Source: Oasisia sp. SBJ-2009
Taxonomy: Eukaryota > Annelida > Polychaeta > Sabellida > Siboglinidae
NCBI GenBank assembly: GCA_964017155.1
Contig: OZ024858.1
Coordinates: 30,307,187 to 30,371,186, forward strand
Direction: 5' to 3'
DNA: 64,000 bases
The translations under genes and the position numbers were made by a program. Of the stretch, positions 11,958 through 22,312 are shown in pieces. Under the pieces are notes generated by a model. The model made no database searches and was not told where the DNA came from. It saw only the letters and a list, made by a program, of their open reading frames with translations. The first letter of the stretch is position 1. Each line of letters opens with the position of its first letter.

Positions 11958-12625
11958 ACCACAGGCAATATTCCTGAGAGAATAATCTGTTCAACTCTTG
12001 TCTTCTACAGTGTCTCTACCAACTGTCTGTATCTCTGTACTATCCTGGTTGTTCCATCCCTGTCTGCATTGTTCGTCCCTACATGTACTAATATAGATCC
12101 TCCCTGGCCATGTCCTAATACGTTCTCTACCCGTTCTGTCACATGCTCTATTCTAGCACCCGGAAGACAAAACACATTGTCTTCTCCTTTGTTTAATGAC
12201 CTGTCCGTCTTACGCAAAATGGAGTCTCCCATAAATACCCTTTCTGTTCTCAATGCCCCCTCGATCACTGCTTCAGAGTAACTCCTCCGTTTTGCATATC
12301 TCTGGTTACTGACATTTCCCCCTAATGCTTTCTCTGTTGTTCCTTTCTTTCCGGCCTCTTTTGTTCCTGACATCTTCCTTGTTATTGACTTCCGTTTGGT
12401 CACATCTACTCTCAGTTCCTTTCTTCCCTTCATCTTTCCTCCTGTCGCATCTACTTCTATCATCTCCTGCCCCTTGTCCCTCCCTCCTTCTCTACTGTCA
12501 CTTTCTTCACTGTCTCCTTCCTGCATGTGATGCGTTATATTTAGTTGTATGCATTTAACGTATTTCGACGATGCACTATTATTTGATGCGTAGATTGAGT
12601 TGTAGCTATAGTAATTGACAACCAA
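11958..12625 (-). pseudogene. CR1-like LINE ORF1, 5' half (SGNH-hydrolase-like)
   Basis: From ATG 12625 on the minus strand: a charged, low-complexity N-terminal third (runs of E, K, R), then FMGDSILRKTD (the GDS block with the nucleophilic serine), FCLPGARIEHV, and ILVHVGTNNADRDG (the GxxN block). An in-frame stop at 12005-12007 follows LVETL; similarity continues in the same frame (KTRVEQIILSGILP) to the Gypsy insertion point. The matching C-terminal half with the Asp/His block lies at 6824-7065. Confidence 0.82.
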
Positions 12626-13345
12626 TGAAAGTTTTGACCCGGGTATTTCAAGTGTAACGCTTTGTTTTCGTACAATGTCTGCAGCGTTGTCTACGGTCGA
12701 TATATCGCCCGCAAATCGGTCGTTTTGGCGGATGCCAATGAGCTCCTATTATGTCCTGACATTGTGATGTAACTCATGTCTTATTTAAAAGATGCTAAAC
12801 AGTATTATTTGGCAACGATTTCATTGGAATGGCATGAAAAACATCCTAGGCGCGAATTAGCATAAAAACCACAAATTAGAATAGAAGTGGCATTAACCGT
12901 TACACTGTGTCTTTGTCCAACGGCTGTGAAAGGGACAAGTTTACTCGACTCATCCGATCCATCTTCAAGTTAGTTTCTATTATTTATCAGTATAACAAAT
13001 GTAGACAAACTAAAGATTGCGAAACGTCATCGCAGTAACAACTACACATTAGACTAGTTCTGCAGCCTTTTCTTCTCTCACCGATACATAACTATTTCCT
13101 GACCGCATCGCTATTTCAGTGCGAATCACCGTTCGATGGCACAACTTTACTGATGATTTTTGAATGTTAATACTCTTATCGTCATCTCCATAGCACCCGT
13201 TTCATGATCATTAAACATTGCTATGCTACGTGTAAACTGTTTTATTTAATAAATTTTCAGTCAAACATATTCCCACGTTTTGTAACCTATTTCTATAAAT
13301 TAACAATTACGTCAAATTAATGATTCAAATATAAAATAATCTAAG
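12626..13345. other. probable LINE 5' region, otherwise unrecognised
   Basis: Upstream of the LINE ORF1 on the minus strand; no coding similarity. A 22-bp segment near 12968-12990 is the inverted complement of 13468-13489, linking it to the inverted-repeat structure to the right. Confidence 0.4.

Positions 13346-13348
<3 letters not shown>

Positions 13349-13432
<84 letters not shown>
13349..13432. repeat. (TA)42 microsatellite
   Basis: Pure TA dinucleotides abutting the left arm of a palindromic structure. Confidence 0.95.
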
Positions 13433-13435
<3 letters not shown>

Positions 13436-13502
13436 TTGCTGAACTGCCAGCTACATTGGTCAGTAAACTGATAAATAATAGAAACTAACTATTCATTTTA
13501 AG

Positions 13503-13538
<36 letters not shown>

Positions 13539-13603
13539 CTTAAAATGAATACCGACATGACAACCAAGTTTACTGACCAATGTAGCTGGCAGTTCAGCAA
13601 AAC
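13433..13603. repeat. two-tier inverted repeat with AT core
   Basis: Outer arms 13433-13469 and 13567-13603 are perfect 37-bp reverse complements. An inner perfect palindrome, 13491-13550, is centred on an AT run. Short unmatched segments separate the tiers. The structure could form a long cruciform, and it resembles a fold-back element grown around a microsatellite. Confidence 0.85.
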
Positions 13604-13869
13604 CATTCACAGAAGGCGTCAAAATTGGGAAGTAAGAGAGAAACGACACATTATTAGACCTGAACCAAAGCCCCTATATGTCATTAGCCTATGGCCGGTT
13701 ACCACATTCCTCACGCTACTCTCCCAAATCTACGCACAAAGACCATGACATACACCAACATGTAGTCACATACTCTGATGAAACAATAATTAAACATCCC
13801 TACCTTAATTTTAACACAAATGATATAACCGAGGATTCTCTAGTTTCTATAGCTGTGAAGCTATAGAAT

Positions 13870-14228
13870 CTTTAATGTGACGTTGGCGTTCAACCAGTGT
13901 CTTCACAACATGTAACGTTGCATATTAAAATTGATAAATTAACGATAGGAAGTGGCATTTTTCCAGTTCAAAATACACTAGATTAATTGTTTTGGTTACA
14001 ATGAGGATTACAACCGGGGAAACGCGAGGAAGAAAGTCAAAGGAGTGATGTGAGATAGACGCATATCACGTAAACGTGACATAAATGTGCTCAGTTCGTG
14101 TGTTACCCCAGCATACACGAATGCACTAGAGACGATGGCACTAACAGAGAAACAACTGGAGAAGGTCCAGGTTTGCGAAAAACAACCTGGTAATCGTGGG
14201 AGTTAAGAGAGCTGATAAGAGAAAATGT
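13870..14228. other. non-coding stretch, nothing recognised
   Basis: No frame with family resemblance was seen; a short palindrome (tatagctgtgaagctata) lies just to its left. Confidence 0.4.
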
Positions 14229-14408
14229 AGAGAGACGGTAGTGGCCATCAGAGCCTCGACAAGATGTACTTGCAGAGAGACGGTAGTGGCCAACAGAGCC
14301 TCGACAAGATGCACTTGTAGAAAGACGGTAGTGGCCAACAGAGCCTCGACAAGATGCACTTGTAGAGAGACGGTAGTGGCCAACAGAGCCTCGACAAGAT
14401 GCACTTGT
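14229..14408. repeat. 45-bp tandem repeat, four units
   Basis: Units begin at 14229, 14274, 14319 and 14364. Units 2-4 differ from one another by a single base; unit 1 differs by about three. The length is a multiple of three, so the array stays open on both strands (plus: 15-residue CRETVVANRASTRCT units; minus: LQVHLVEALLATTVS units). No promoter, splice sites or domain support a gene, so it is annotated as a minisatellite. Confidence 0.92.
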
Positions 14409-14643
14409 AATAGTCCAAAATCAGCGAAGCAAAACATAGATAGCGTCACTGACAGGATTGCATTCTGTTATATTCACGTGTAAGCAACATTGAACTTCGG
14501 ATGTCATACGCTCAATGAAAGTATTGCAAATGATGGACTATTTTTGATTACGGATGCGGACGTTTGATAATTGTCCCTCTGTCTTTTCTTGTGTTACAGA
14601 GGTGTGCTGCCAGTGATATCACACCAGGTAAGTTCGTTGTTGC

Positions 14644-14715
14644 GTTTACATTTTTCCAGGCCTTAAATAACATCCGGGTGATGTCTCTGGTCTTGCGCAG
14701 TAAATGTAAAATATA
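14644..14715 (+). mobile_element. one end of the 796-1232 MITE family
   Basis: About 72 bp align to the left end of the full-length MITE, from TTACATTTTTCC through TGCGCA to TAAATGTAAAAT. The remainder of the element is absent. Its inner end holds the only plausible splice acceptor for the adjacent CUB-like exon. Confidence 0.6.
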
Positions 14716-14891
14716 CAACACAATGGCATGACGAGACCAAAGTTTACACTGGACAACTGTTCGGCACATTCAGCGGAGACACTTTGCCTGGTAACATCAT
14801 TTCTGACAGAGATGGTTTAATAGAATTCCACACTGACGGTTTCAAGACGAGGAATGGGTTCACTATTACATACACCACCGACTATAATCCA
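14701..14891 (+). CDS. CUB-domain C-terminal exon of a membrane receptor
   Basis: The frame reads ...WHDETKVYTGQLFGTFSG, DTLPGNIISDRDGLIEFHTD, GFKTRNGFTITYTTD. This is the second half of a CUB domain (VYxG, GxFxGxxLPGxI, L.v.FhtD, GFxixY), an extracellular beta-sandwich. The putative acceptor (gcgcag at 14695-14700) lies in MITE sequence and the putative donor (ccagttag) is weak. Its end phase does not match the EGF exon downstream, so at least one exon or true splice site is missing from this model. Confidence 0.55.
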
Positions 14892-15622
14892 GTTAGAGGG
14901 CAGTTAATTACATTGCGAAGCGATGCAGCACAGGACGTCCACTAACATACATGCATATCTGATCCGCCCATTGTTTGTGGGGTGGTTGTGTCCCATCACT
15001 ACGGGTTATAAGGTGTATCCCCAGACCCGAGGCCTAGGTACAATTGCACATTCCTGCTCCCCATGCCGCTGGGAGTTCATTCTTAAATTAGATGGTATTG
15101 ATTGTACTGTATCATATGTTATAGTATATCAGATACACGCACACACACGCGCGCGCGCACACGCACACACGCACACACACACATATACACACAAACACAC
15201 ACATACACACGCATACACACGCATACATACGCATACACACGCACACACACACACAGACACGCACGCACGCACGCACGCACGCACGCACACACACACCATG
15301 ATTTTATTACAATGCAAACATTTCCCGTGGCATCCCTGTCATTTTGTAGCTGTACATTTCGAATAGTTGGTTAAGTCGGAAATGTATGTGTTTAACATAA
15401 CATGTATTCAAACTCCGGACAGCACAAGTGACTGCATTGAGAGAGATGAACGGGTATATAACATCTGGGACTGATGGTAGCAGAGTTCCAGGCCATATTT
15501 AACTGACACGTACTGCTGGTTATCGCAGGGTGCTACGGCTATCCTGCCATATTCGAGGGATCAGAGGGAACGCTTGAACTAAACGAAACATTTTTGGTAA
15601 TCACACCCATATGTTCCCGCAG
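14892..15622. other. intron-like sequence with a CA/CG microsatellite
   Basis: Between the CUB-like and EGF-like exons. A Cys-containing frame (near 15000-15110) is not matched to any domain. The repeat at 15135-15297 accounts for the long Thr/His and Cys/Val frames on the two strands. Confidence 0.5.
15135..15297. repeat. (CA)n/(CG)n compound microsatellite
   Basis: Alternating purine-pyrimidine run of CA, CG and CATA units, about 160 bp. Confidence 0.95.
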
Positions 15623-15763
15623 CCACCGACTCTTGCACGAACGGACACAACAAGTGTACGGGGGCAGACGACGGAGGCACATGCAGCCTCGTCAACGGGG
15701 GCCCAGCGTTCAAGTGCGGCTGTAGAGAGGGATGGGTTATGACTGGTACAACTCAATGCACAC
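15623..15763 (+). CDS. EGF-like domain exon of a membrane receptor
   Basis: A 141-bp exon between a good acceptor (atgttcccgcag) and a consensus donor (gtaagt). It is symmetrical, phase 1-1, as usual for EGF modules. It encodes six cysteines in EGF order: DSCTNGHNKC, GGTCSLVNGG, FKCGCREGWVM, TQC. It should follow the CUB-like exon and precede the transmembrane exon at 21074, whose phase 1 acceptor matches. EGF-like modules act outside the cell in binding or spacing. Confidence 0.75.
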
Positions 15764-15769
15764 GTAAGT

Positions 15770-16099
15770 CAACATCTAAATGACAGTATTTCTTTGTGCA
15801 ATACCAAAACGTATGTTCTTTTCTTATTTAAACTGATAAACCAATATATTTATTATAATTAATAATGAAACTACAAGTGAGTGATGGACAAACCAATTGT
15901 TACCGTTGTTTAATACGCTAGTATAGCTTAGGCAAATTGAATACTGCATAATAAGTTTCCATTTAAATTGGTCATTTATGTTGTTCGCTCTTTTGTTCAT
16001 CTGTTCCGGCAAAATGTTTTCCTTCATTCTTTCCTTTCATCCTTGTTATATTTCATACTTATTACCTTCCATCATTCGTCCGTCCGTCCTTTACTATTA
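15770..16099. other. intron sequence, nothing recognised
   Basis: AT-rich sequence between the EGF-like exon and the long-TIR element. Confidence 0.4.
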
Positions 16100-16752
16100 G
16101 TCCAGGCTCTGCCATATAGGCCCGTAAAAATTTCGAGGTAAACGCAGTTTTTCTTTTGATTTGTATTCTACATACCATGTCTTTCAACAATCCAGGAGGT
16201 GCTTTTTGAAAATCCGTGGCATAAGGTCACTGGAGCGTGAAATCCAAAATGGCCGCCGCTGATCAGGTTTTCATCTTTAACTTTGGATCTAGAAGGGCTA
16301 GATAGCCAAACTTGGTATCAATTCCGCCTAAAATTGACATTCCCGACACGCTTGACCTATCCATTTTACGATTTGACGCAATATTTGATGATAAATCCAA
16401 CATGGCCGCTCATCCACGACGACTGTCGACTGCAGAAACACAATAAGCCGTAACTCTCGATCGAAATGAGCTAGAAACTGGATTTTTATGTCCGTCTCGA
16501 TGACTGTGATTATTCCCAATCAAATACATATTATTTCGTTACCTTTCAGGTTGACCATATAGGTCAAAGGTCAAGTTAATGGGTTAAAATCAACATTTTA
16601 AAAGCATATCTGGTCACAAAACGGGATATAACTGGTATATACATGAGCCAGATGTCGTATCTCAGTTGCTACCATCATAGTTCTGCTGAGATAAAGTCAA
16701 ATTGATGAGATTATGTTAACTTTTAAAGGTTCTAAGCGCTATGTCAAGGTCA
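16100..16752 (+). repeat. left terminal inverted repeat (653 bp)
   Basis: Pairs with 19880-20532. Contains a perfect AGGTCAAAGGTCA at 16561-16573. The minus-strand frame 16328-16519 also occurs in the other arm and is not a gene. Confidence 0.85.
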
Positions 16753-17379
16753 TAAGGTCGCTCATCCCTTCATGAAGCTCGCAATACTGCGCAGTTGATT
16801 TACTTGATGATTTGTATTTGTCTTCCCTATGTGCCCCATGGAGGCTTACGTCCATGTGATGGCATTTATCACCATTGCATATGTTCTTTTGATGTGTGGG
16901 GGGTTCCCGCCAACCCGCCCAAACCCTGTGACAGATTATACCATTGCGAGAAAGGTCATAATGTCCGCATGCAGCTGTATCAGACGGTGATGCCCGTTTT
17001 GTGAGATGATGGCGTGTTTCACACGGTTGCAGATATTCTGAGTCAGTCACATTGGTGATGGACATCTATGGCATGTTTGGAGTGTTTCACTATGCGAAGA
17101 TTCTACTACGATGCATTGGTTGCTACATCAGTGGTAGTGACCTGGACGATGCCATATTCAAAGCAGCGCTCTTCGTGAAGGGAGTCCTGATTTCAATTCT
17201 CACCGGACGTCACTACTAAAGATCAATGCCAATCATGCTGATGATTTTCAAGGTGACTGATATTTTCAGTTGAGAGTTTGATGATCTAATACACCTGCAG
17301 GTGCTTATGGGCGGGAAGAATACCGAAGTAGCCCGTTCCACATGTCTTTTCACTCATACAGCCCTTGCTTATCAAGTAC

Positions 17380-18988
17380 AACACTTTCCCGATTGAGTAT
17401 CAAGCTAAGTTTGATATGGCTGCATTCAACATAAACATCAAGAATATGTTCAACCTATTCATGTATATCACCATTTCAGATCAGGAGAGATGGTGGTGAC
17501 CAATACATGTATCCTGCGTGTAAATATGTTGCGGTAGTTATTCAGGAGTTCGATGGAGTCAATTGCTAGGGGTCGTTCTACGTTAGGAAAACTTAGTTGT
17601 TAGAGGCGGAAGCCTCAGAACCCTATATGTGTGACAGCTTCAACGACGTCGAATTAGATATAAAGTTGGAGCAGTCCATCCAGCGGGCATCAGAGAGCCA
17701 GACACTAATGTTCGCAGTTGTAGCGGAGTTTGAGCTGATCTCCCATGAGATTCTGATCATACAGAACAACTGCCGTAAGCTCACAGATGAGCGGATGATG
17801 GAGTATCATAAGACCATCATATACCAGGAACTCAAGAGCATCACGGCCGTTATTTTTGATGGCAACGTCTCCCGTCTTCTTGACTTTGTGCGAGCTGTAG
17901 CAAATCCCTTTATTATCAAAGCCTCTGGCGTCAGATTGCATAACTTCGCTTACCGAACATTTAATCAATGCTGAAATAATGGATGTGTTCGAGAATGGAG
18001 AAAAGATACAGACGAGAGAGCTGGTTTTGAAGACAAAGAAGCTTGCAGTAACAATACACAGGTGTAACCTGCAGAAGTGTGATACTGTCGGTAATTGACA
18101 CCAAATATAATAGAGCATCCTACACAACCATACCTAAACTGTGTGGATCTGCCGAGCGGGACATTGAGATCGCCCGGGTACGTGGAATAACTCTCGCGGA
18201 AGTCTTTTCGCATGACGACCACCTCCTCAACAGCCACCTGTTTGATGGCGAGTTTACCTCTGTCACACGTGGCTCAATTGGAGGCATATTTCATCGATGA
18301 TGTTGGTGTTGGGATTGAATATAATTATAACGTAGTTCTGTAGTGTCTGACGATACACAATAATACAACTACTGGAGACCTATCTCATGAAGGGTTGAAA
18401 CAGTGACCCTGCCGGAATTTATGCCAATGGTTAGGCAGTACGCCAACCAATCATGCTTCGACCATTTCGGTCGAGTTGTAAACAAAGTCCTGTCAGTCGG
18501 ATAGTTGTATCTTCATCTTGTGAAGCCCTTCAGGTTATTTGTGATAGCTACATTGATGAGTCATGGTGTTAGCAATATAGTCTCAAGAGAGCCCTGATGA
18601 GTCCACAACGCAGATCGATAAATGTTGGGTATCATCGGAGAGAAAAAGAAAAAGGATCAGTTGCTGCAACTTATTCAGAAAATAGTGGTTGGTCAGTCTT
18701 TCTGTAGTATCGATTGTGTTGAGTGTCACGGTAGTAAACCAAGAACAAGTTCCAGCTCCCCTCCATAGTAGAGAGTAGACAGCCAATAGTGATTTTCCAG
18801 AGCCTGCAAAAGTATTGAAAGATGCAGATGAAAGGATCGTGCCTCATGCCATCTGGGCAGTCCAACATGGGTGCCAACGTTTAGTCGTTATGTTAAATGA
18901 TACAGACATAGACATGCGCCTACTGCATTTCACCCATACGCTAGTCCGTGATAATTTTAAAAACCTCTAGGTCAAGTTTGGGACAAGT

Positions 18989-19034
<46 letters not shown>

Positions 19035-19640
19035 CCTTCCCCTACATCGCGAGTGGGCGAGCATCGCGGCCTTGTGGGCAAGCATCGCGGTCTTGTTCTG
19101 GAGAAGGTTCACGCATTTACTGGAAAATATGTCACCAGCAGAATTGGCACCAAGCATGCAGTGATGCATTGCAATCCCAATGTATATCTGAGTTTGTCGA
19201 TAGAGCAGAGCTACCGGAAACGGTGAACGCGCAAGTGGAAGAGTACCTTTTGCTGGGTTGGGCGGGTGCAAGATGTAAGCCATAGGCAAAGAAGTTTTTA
19301 TCAATTGCATCTCCAGGTCCACACCTGTGTCTCTGTTCCCAATGCCATAACCAAAATGCCCCCGCATCGAGTGTTGTGCGTAGACACATCACCAGAGTAT
19401 TATATTGTTTTTCAAGGGGTTATAGCCAGTGAAGGAAGGCGCCTAAAGATTTGTCAGAGTGAGTGGGAAAGTGACGGAGGCACCCTCAAACCGTTGACAC
19501 GTCATAGCTCCCTATCTACTAATATGCTATCCATGTGCAAATGTGGTAATGTGCAGTGCCCGTGCAGGAAATGTGTGGTGATGTGTGTCATTTATTGCCA
19601 CAAATCACAAGTTCGAAATTGTCAGAATCGTTGTTAGCTA
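17380..19640 (+). pseudogene. decayed PIN/XPG-nuclease-like ORF inside the long-TIR element
   Basis: Several frames in order encode one protein broken by frameshifts and stops. About 17380-17510: EYQAKFDMAAFNINIKNMFN. 17597-17990: QNNCRKLTDERMMEYHK and ANPFIIKASGVRLHNFA. 18090-18300: VIDTKYNRASYTTIP, LAEVFSHDDHLLNSHLFDGE, RGSIGGIFHR. 18790-18970: DADERIVPHAIWAVQHGCQR, LNDTDIDMRLL. 19080-19180: VHAFTGKYVTSRIGTKHAV. 19430-19637: a Cys-rich tail (CKCGNVQCPCRKC...QNRC). As I recall it, an uncharacterised family common in invertebrate genomes has EADxRIxxHA, SxDTDVxVL, HAxTGCDxTSxxGTK and a Cys-rich end; the paired Asp clusters resemble PIN/FEN-type nucleases. The catalytic function is inferred. 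Confidence 0.6.
18993..19030. repeat. (AG)19 microsatellite
   Basis: Interrupts the decayed ORF of the long-TIR element. Confidence 0.95.
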
Positions 19641-19879
19641 AAAGTGTGATGGAAAGTTTGTTGTACGTGTATACATGCTAGCTAGATATATAGTACATTA
19701 ATATTACAGGTGCTTAATGTTATAAATTACTTGAAAGGTTACAATAGTTTGTGTTTGTCATAATATGTTAAAATAAACAGTGTGACCTATGTCAGATATC
19801 ATGAATTGACCATCACTTTCAATTCTTGGTTTTCTATATTAAAATGAGGACACGATTTATGCATATGTTTAGGCACATT

Positions 19880-20532
19880 TGACCTTGACAGAGCGTATAC
19901 AACCTCTAAAAGTTAATATAATCTGATCAATTTGAATTTATCTCAGCGGAGCTATGGTGATAGCAACTGAGATGCGACCTCTGGCTCATGTATATACCAG
20001 TTATATCCTGTTTTGTGACCAGATATGCTTTTAATATGTTGATTTTTACCCATTAACTTGACCTTTGACCTATATGGTCAACCTGAAAGATCATGAAATA
20101 ATATGTATTTGATTGGGAATAATAACAATCGTCGAGAGGGACATAAAAATCCAGTTTCTAGCTCATTTCGATCGAGAGTTACGGCTTATTGTGTTTCTGC
20201 AGTCGACAGTCGTCGTGGATGAGCGGCCATGTCGGATTTATCATCAAATGTGGCGTCAAATCGTAAAATGGATAGGTCAGGCGTGTCGGGAATGTCAATT
20301 TTAGGCGGAATTGATACCAAATTTGGCTGTCTAGCCCTTCTAGATCCAAAGTTATAGATAAAAGCCTGGTCAGCGGCGGACATTTTGGATTTCACGCTCC
20401 AGTGACCTTATGCCACGGATTTTCAAAAAGCACCTCCTGGATTGTTGAAAGGCATGGTATGTGAAATACAAATCTAAAGAAAAACTGCGTTTACCTCGAC
20501 ATTTTTACGGGCCTATATGGCAGAGCCAGGAC
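19880..20532 (-). repeat. right terminal inverted repeat (653 bp)
   Basis: Reverse complement of 16100-16752. Contains the inverted motif TGACCTTTGACCT at 20059-20071. Confidence 0.85.
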
Positions 20533-21073
20533 TATATTCCTTATTCCCTAATTATTTACTCAGAGCGCGCATGTTTTTAGTGTCAGAGTGATTTATAAGC
20601 TACGTTATGCTTTCACCTTGGTACTGTTACATCACTTTTTTGTAATCAATGCTAATCATCACTTTGCCATAACCTACTCACTATATCACTAAGACCTGCG
20701 TTGTCAGAATATTCAAAGTTGCTAAATATATATCCAGCTGAAACACCCGTTGTTTTGCACATAAACGTGCTTTGAATGGTTTCTCAACGGGGGCTACATA
20801 CAGTATAACAATTACATTTACGAAATCTTGGTGTGAATCTGCACCAACAAACACGAATACGATAAATGGCTCAACTTGATATTCGATACGATACATAAAG
20901 TACGAAAGGCAAAGTACGTTTTTGCAATCTTCACGCATGGCTAGATATGCAACAAATACAAATAATACAAACATACTCTCGTCCCTACACAATGCTAATG
21001 CATGCAGTTAGGGAGAATTTCTTGATTATACCTCCTAATGCAACATGCTAAGGTATTATGTTACTATTTGCAG
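20533..21073. other. intron sequence, nothing recognised
   Basis: Between the long-TIR element and the transmembrane exon; only short frames. Confidence 0.4.
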
Positions 21074-21164
21074 GGAAACAATCACATTCGTCGAATACCT
21101 CCTACGTCATAGGAGGCAGCGTTGCCTGTTTAGTGTTGCTTGTTGTGTTGGTGGCCATCTTTGG

Positions 21165-21196
<32 letters not shown>

Positions 21197-21206
21197 ACTG
21201 CTACTG

Positions 21207-21258
<52 letters not shown>

Positions 21259-21269
21259 ATGACCAGGAG
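21074..21269 (+). CDS. transmembrane exon of the CUB/EGF receptor, with poly-Cys/poly-Tyr run
   Basis: Acceptor (tactatttgcag) in phase 1, matching the EGF exon donor. After a short Ser/Thr/Asn stalk comes a helix, YVIGGSVACLVLLVVLVAIF, long enough for one membrane pass. A (TGC)n(TAC)n microsatellite then encodes nine Cys, alternating Tyr/Cys, and about seventeen Tyr before MTRR. The putative donor ag/gtagga leaves a phase that does not match the next exon, so a repeat-length change or a hidden exon is likely. Confidence 0.7.
21167..21258. repeat. (TGC)n(TAC)n trinucleotide repeat inside an exon
   Basis: Trinucleotide run in frame with the transmembrane helix. On the other frames it gives poly-Leu or poly-Ala type reading. 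Confidence 0.95.
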
Positions 21270-21620
21270 GTAGGATTGAACGTTACGCTGATCGTCAGAA
21301 CTGAGGTTCTTTATGGAGTGATCACAAAAACAACAGTTGTTTTACTAAATCAAATGTATTCCTTCGTAACATGGTACTCAAATACGTGGAGAGTTACGTA
21401 AATTAACTCAACACATGTATCTGGTAATGCGAGCCATGTCCGTGTCTCACATTACAGGAAACAGTTTATTATTATTATATGATAACGCAGTATAGTATGT
21501 TCACTATATACTAAACAAAGTACTCTTATTATGGTCCTGTTGAAAATTGAAAATAACTATTGAAACATACATGTAAGATTGATATTTATTTATATTCACC
21601 TGCTATATATCACCTTTCAG

Positions 21621-22312
21621 CTGGATATATATCTTGTAGAAAACGAAGATCTCGTGTGGCTCCAGCTGGAGTTACCGTAGAAGAAGATGTGTACGATTAC
21701 ATAGACGAAACGAAAGTGCAACCAGAGACATGTGGATGTAGGCGTACACACGCAACTACCACTGCCACCAAGACGACGGGACAACAAAGACGGCGACTAC
21801 TGAAAGTTGACGGGATCACAATTTGTCAGCAAAGGTGGTGAAAACTTAGAGCTGGCCGCAATACAAAATGACAATTACTCAAAGATGAATGCAAGCCAAG
21901 GTGACAGCAAAGGCAACGACTACTCAAAGCAGACCGCAAGAGAAGAATACAACAATGGTGGGGAATATGAAGAATTAGTCACAACAACACAAGATGGCGA
22001 TACAGGTAATGACTACTCAATGCAGACCGCAAGAGACGAGACGTTCACAACAATGGTGGGGAATACGAAGACATAGTCACAACAACACAAGATGGCGATA
22101 CAGGTAACGACTACTCAATGCAGACCGCAAGAGACGTTCACAACAATGGTGGGGAATACGAAGACATAGTCACAACAACACAAGATGGTGATACACGTAG
22201 CGACTACTCAGAACTGTCCGTAAAACAAGATGGCAGCAAAGAGGACGACTATTCAAAGCCGATGTCAGGCCAATGTGACAGCGATGGATGCAACTACGTA
22301 GAGCTAGTGTAA
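21621..22312 (+). pseudogene. cytoplasmic tail exon with repeated tyrosine motifs, frame-damaged
   Basis: After acceptor cacctttcag the frame opens with a juxtamembrane basic stretch (CRKRRSRV) and EEDVYDYIDE. Further on, in the next frames, are YEELV, YEDIV, YSELSV and a C-terminal YVELV at the stop near 22312, plus repeated DYSKQTA/DYSMQTA. YxxL/V/I motifs are docking sites for SH2 proteins in ITAM/ITIM-type receptors. Three frame problems are visible: a frame change before 21800, a TGA at 21801-21803 where other repeat units have TCA, and a 5-bp GAGAC duplication in the first repeat unit (near 22035). Either the locus is a pseudogene or the allele or assembly is defective. The end at 22312 fits a natural C-terminus. 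Confidence 0.6.
21951..22210 (+). repeat. 93-bp tandem repeat in the tail exon (three units)
   Basis: Units start at 21951, 22049 and 22142. The first is 98 bp because of a 5-bp GAGAC duplication; the second is 93 bp. Each encodes one YE(E/D)(L/I)V and one DYS motif, so unit number sets tyrosine number. Confidence 0.85.

Larger units (their letters stand above)
16100..20532. mobile_element. 4.43-kb element with 653-bp inverted repeats
   Basis: The left arm 16100-16752 and right arm 19880-20532 are reverse complements of equal length with high identity and scattered substitutions. Outer ends are GTCC(A)GGCTCTGCC on the left and its inverted complement on the right, flanked by TA-containing sequence (tta and tat), compatible with a TA target. 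The 3.1-kb centre carries a decayed plus-strand ORF of a recurrent invertebrate family. It lies in what appears to be an intron of the CUB/EGF receptor. Confidence 0.85.

Noticed and set aside
14229..14408. CRISPR array
   Set aside because: Units abut with no unique spacers; plain minisatellite in an animal genome.
15102..15374. Thr/His-rich and Cys/Val-rich proteins on both strands
   Set aside because: Artefacts of the CA/CG microsatellite.
16328..16519. 63-residue gene found twice (also 20113-20304)
   Set aside because: Both copies are the same stretch of the inverted-repeat arms.
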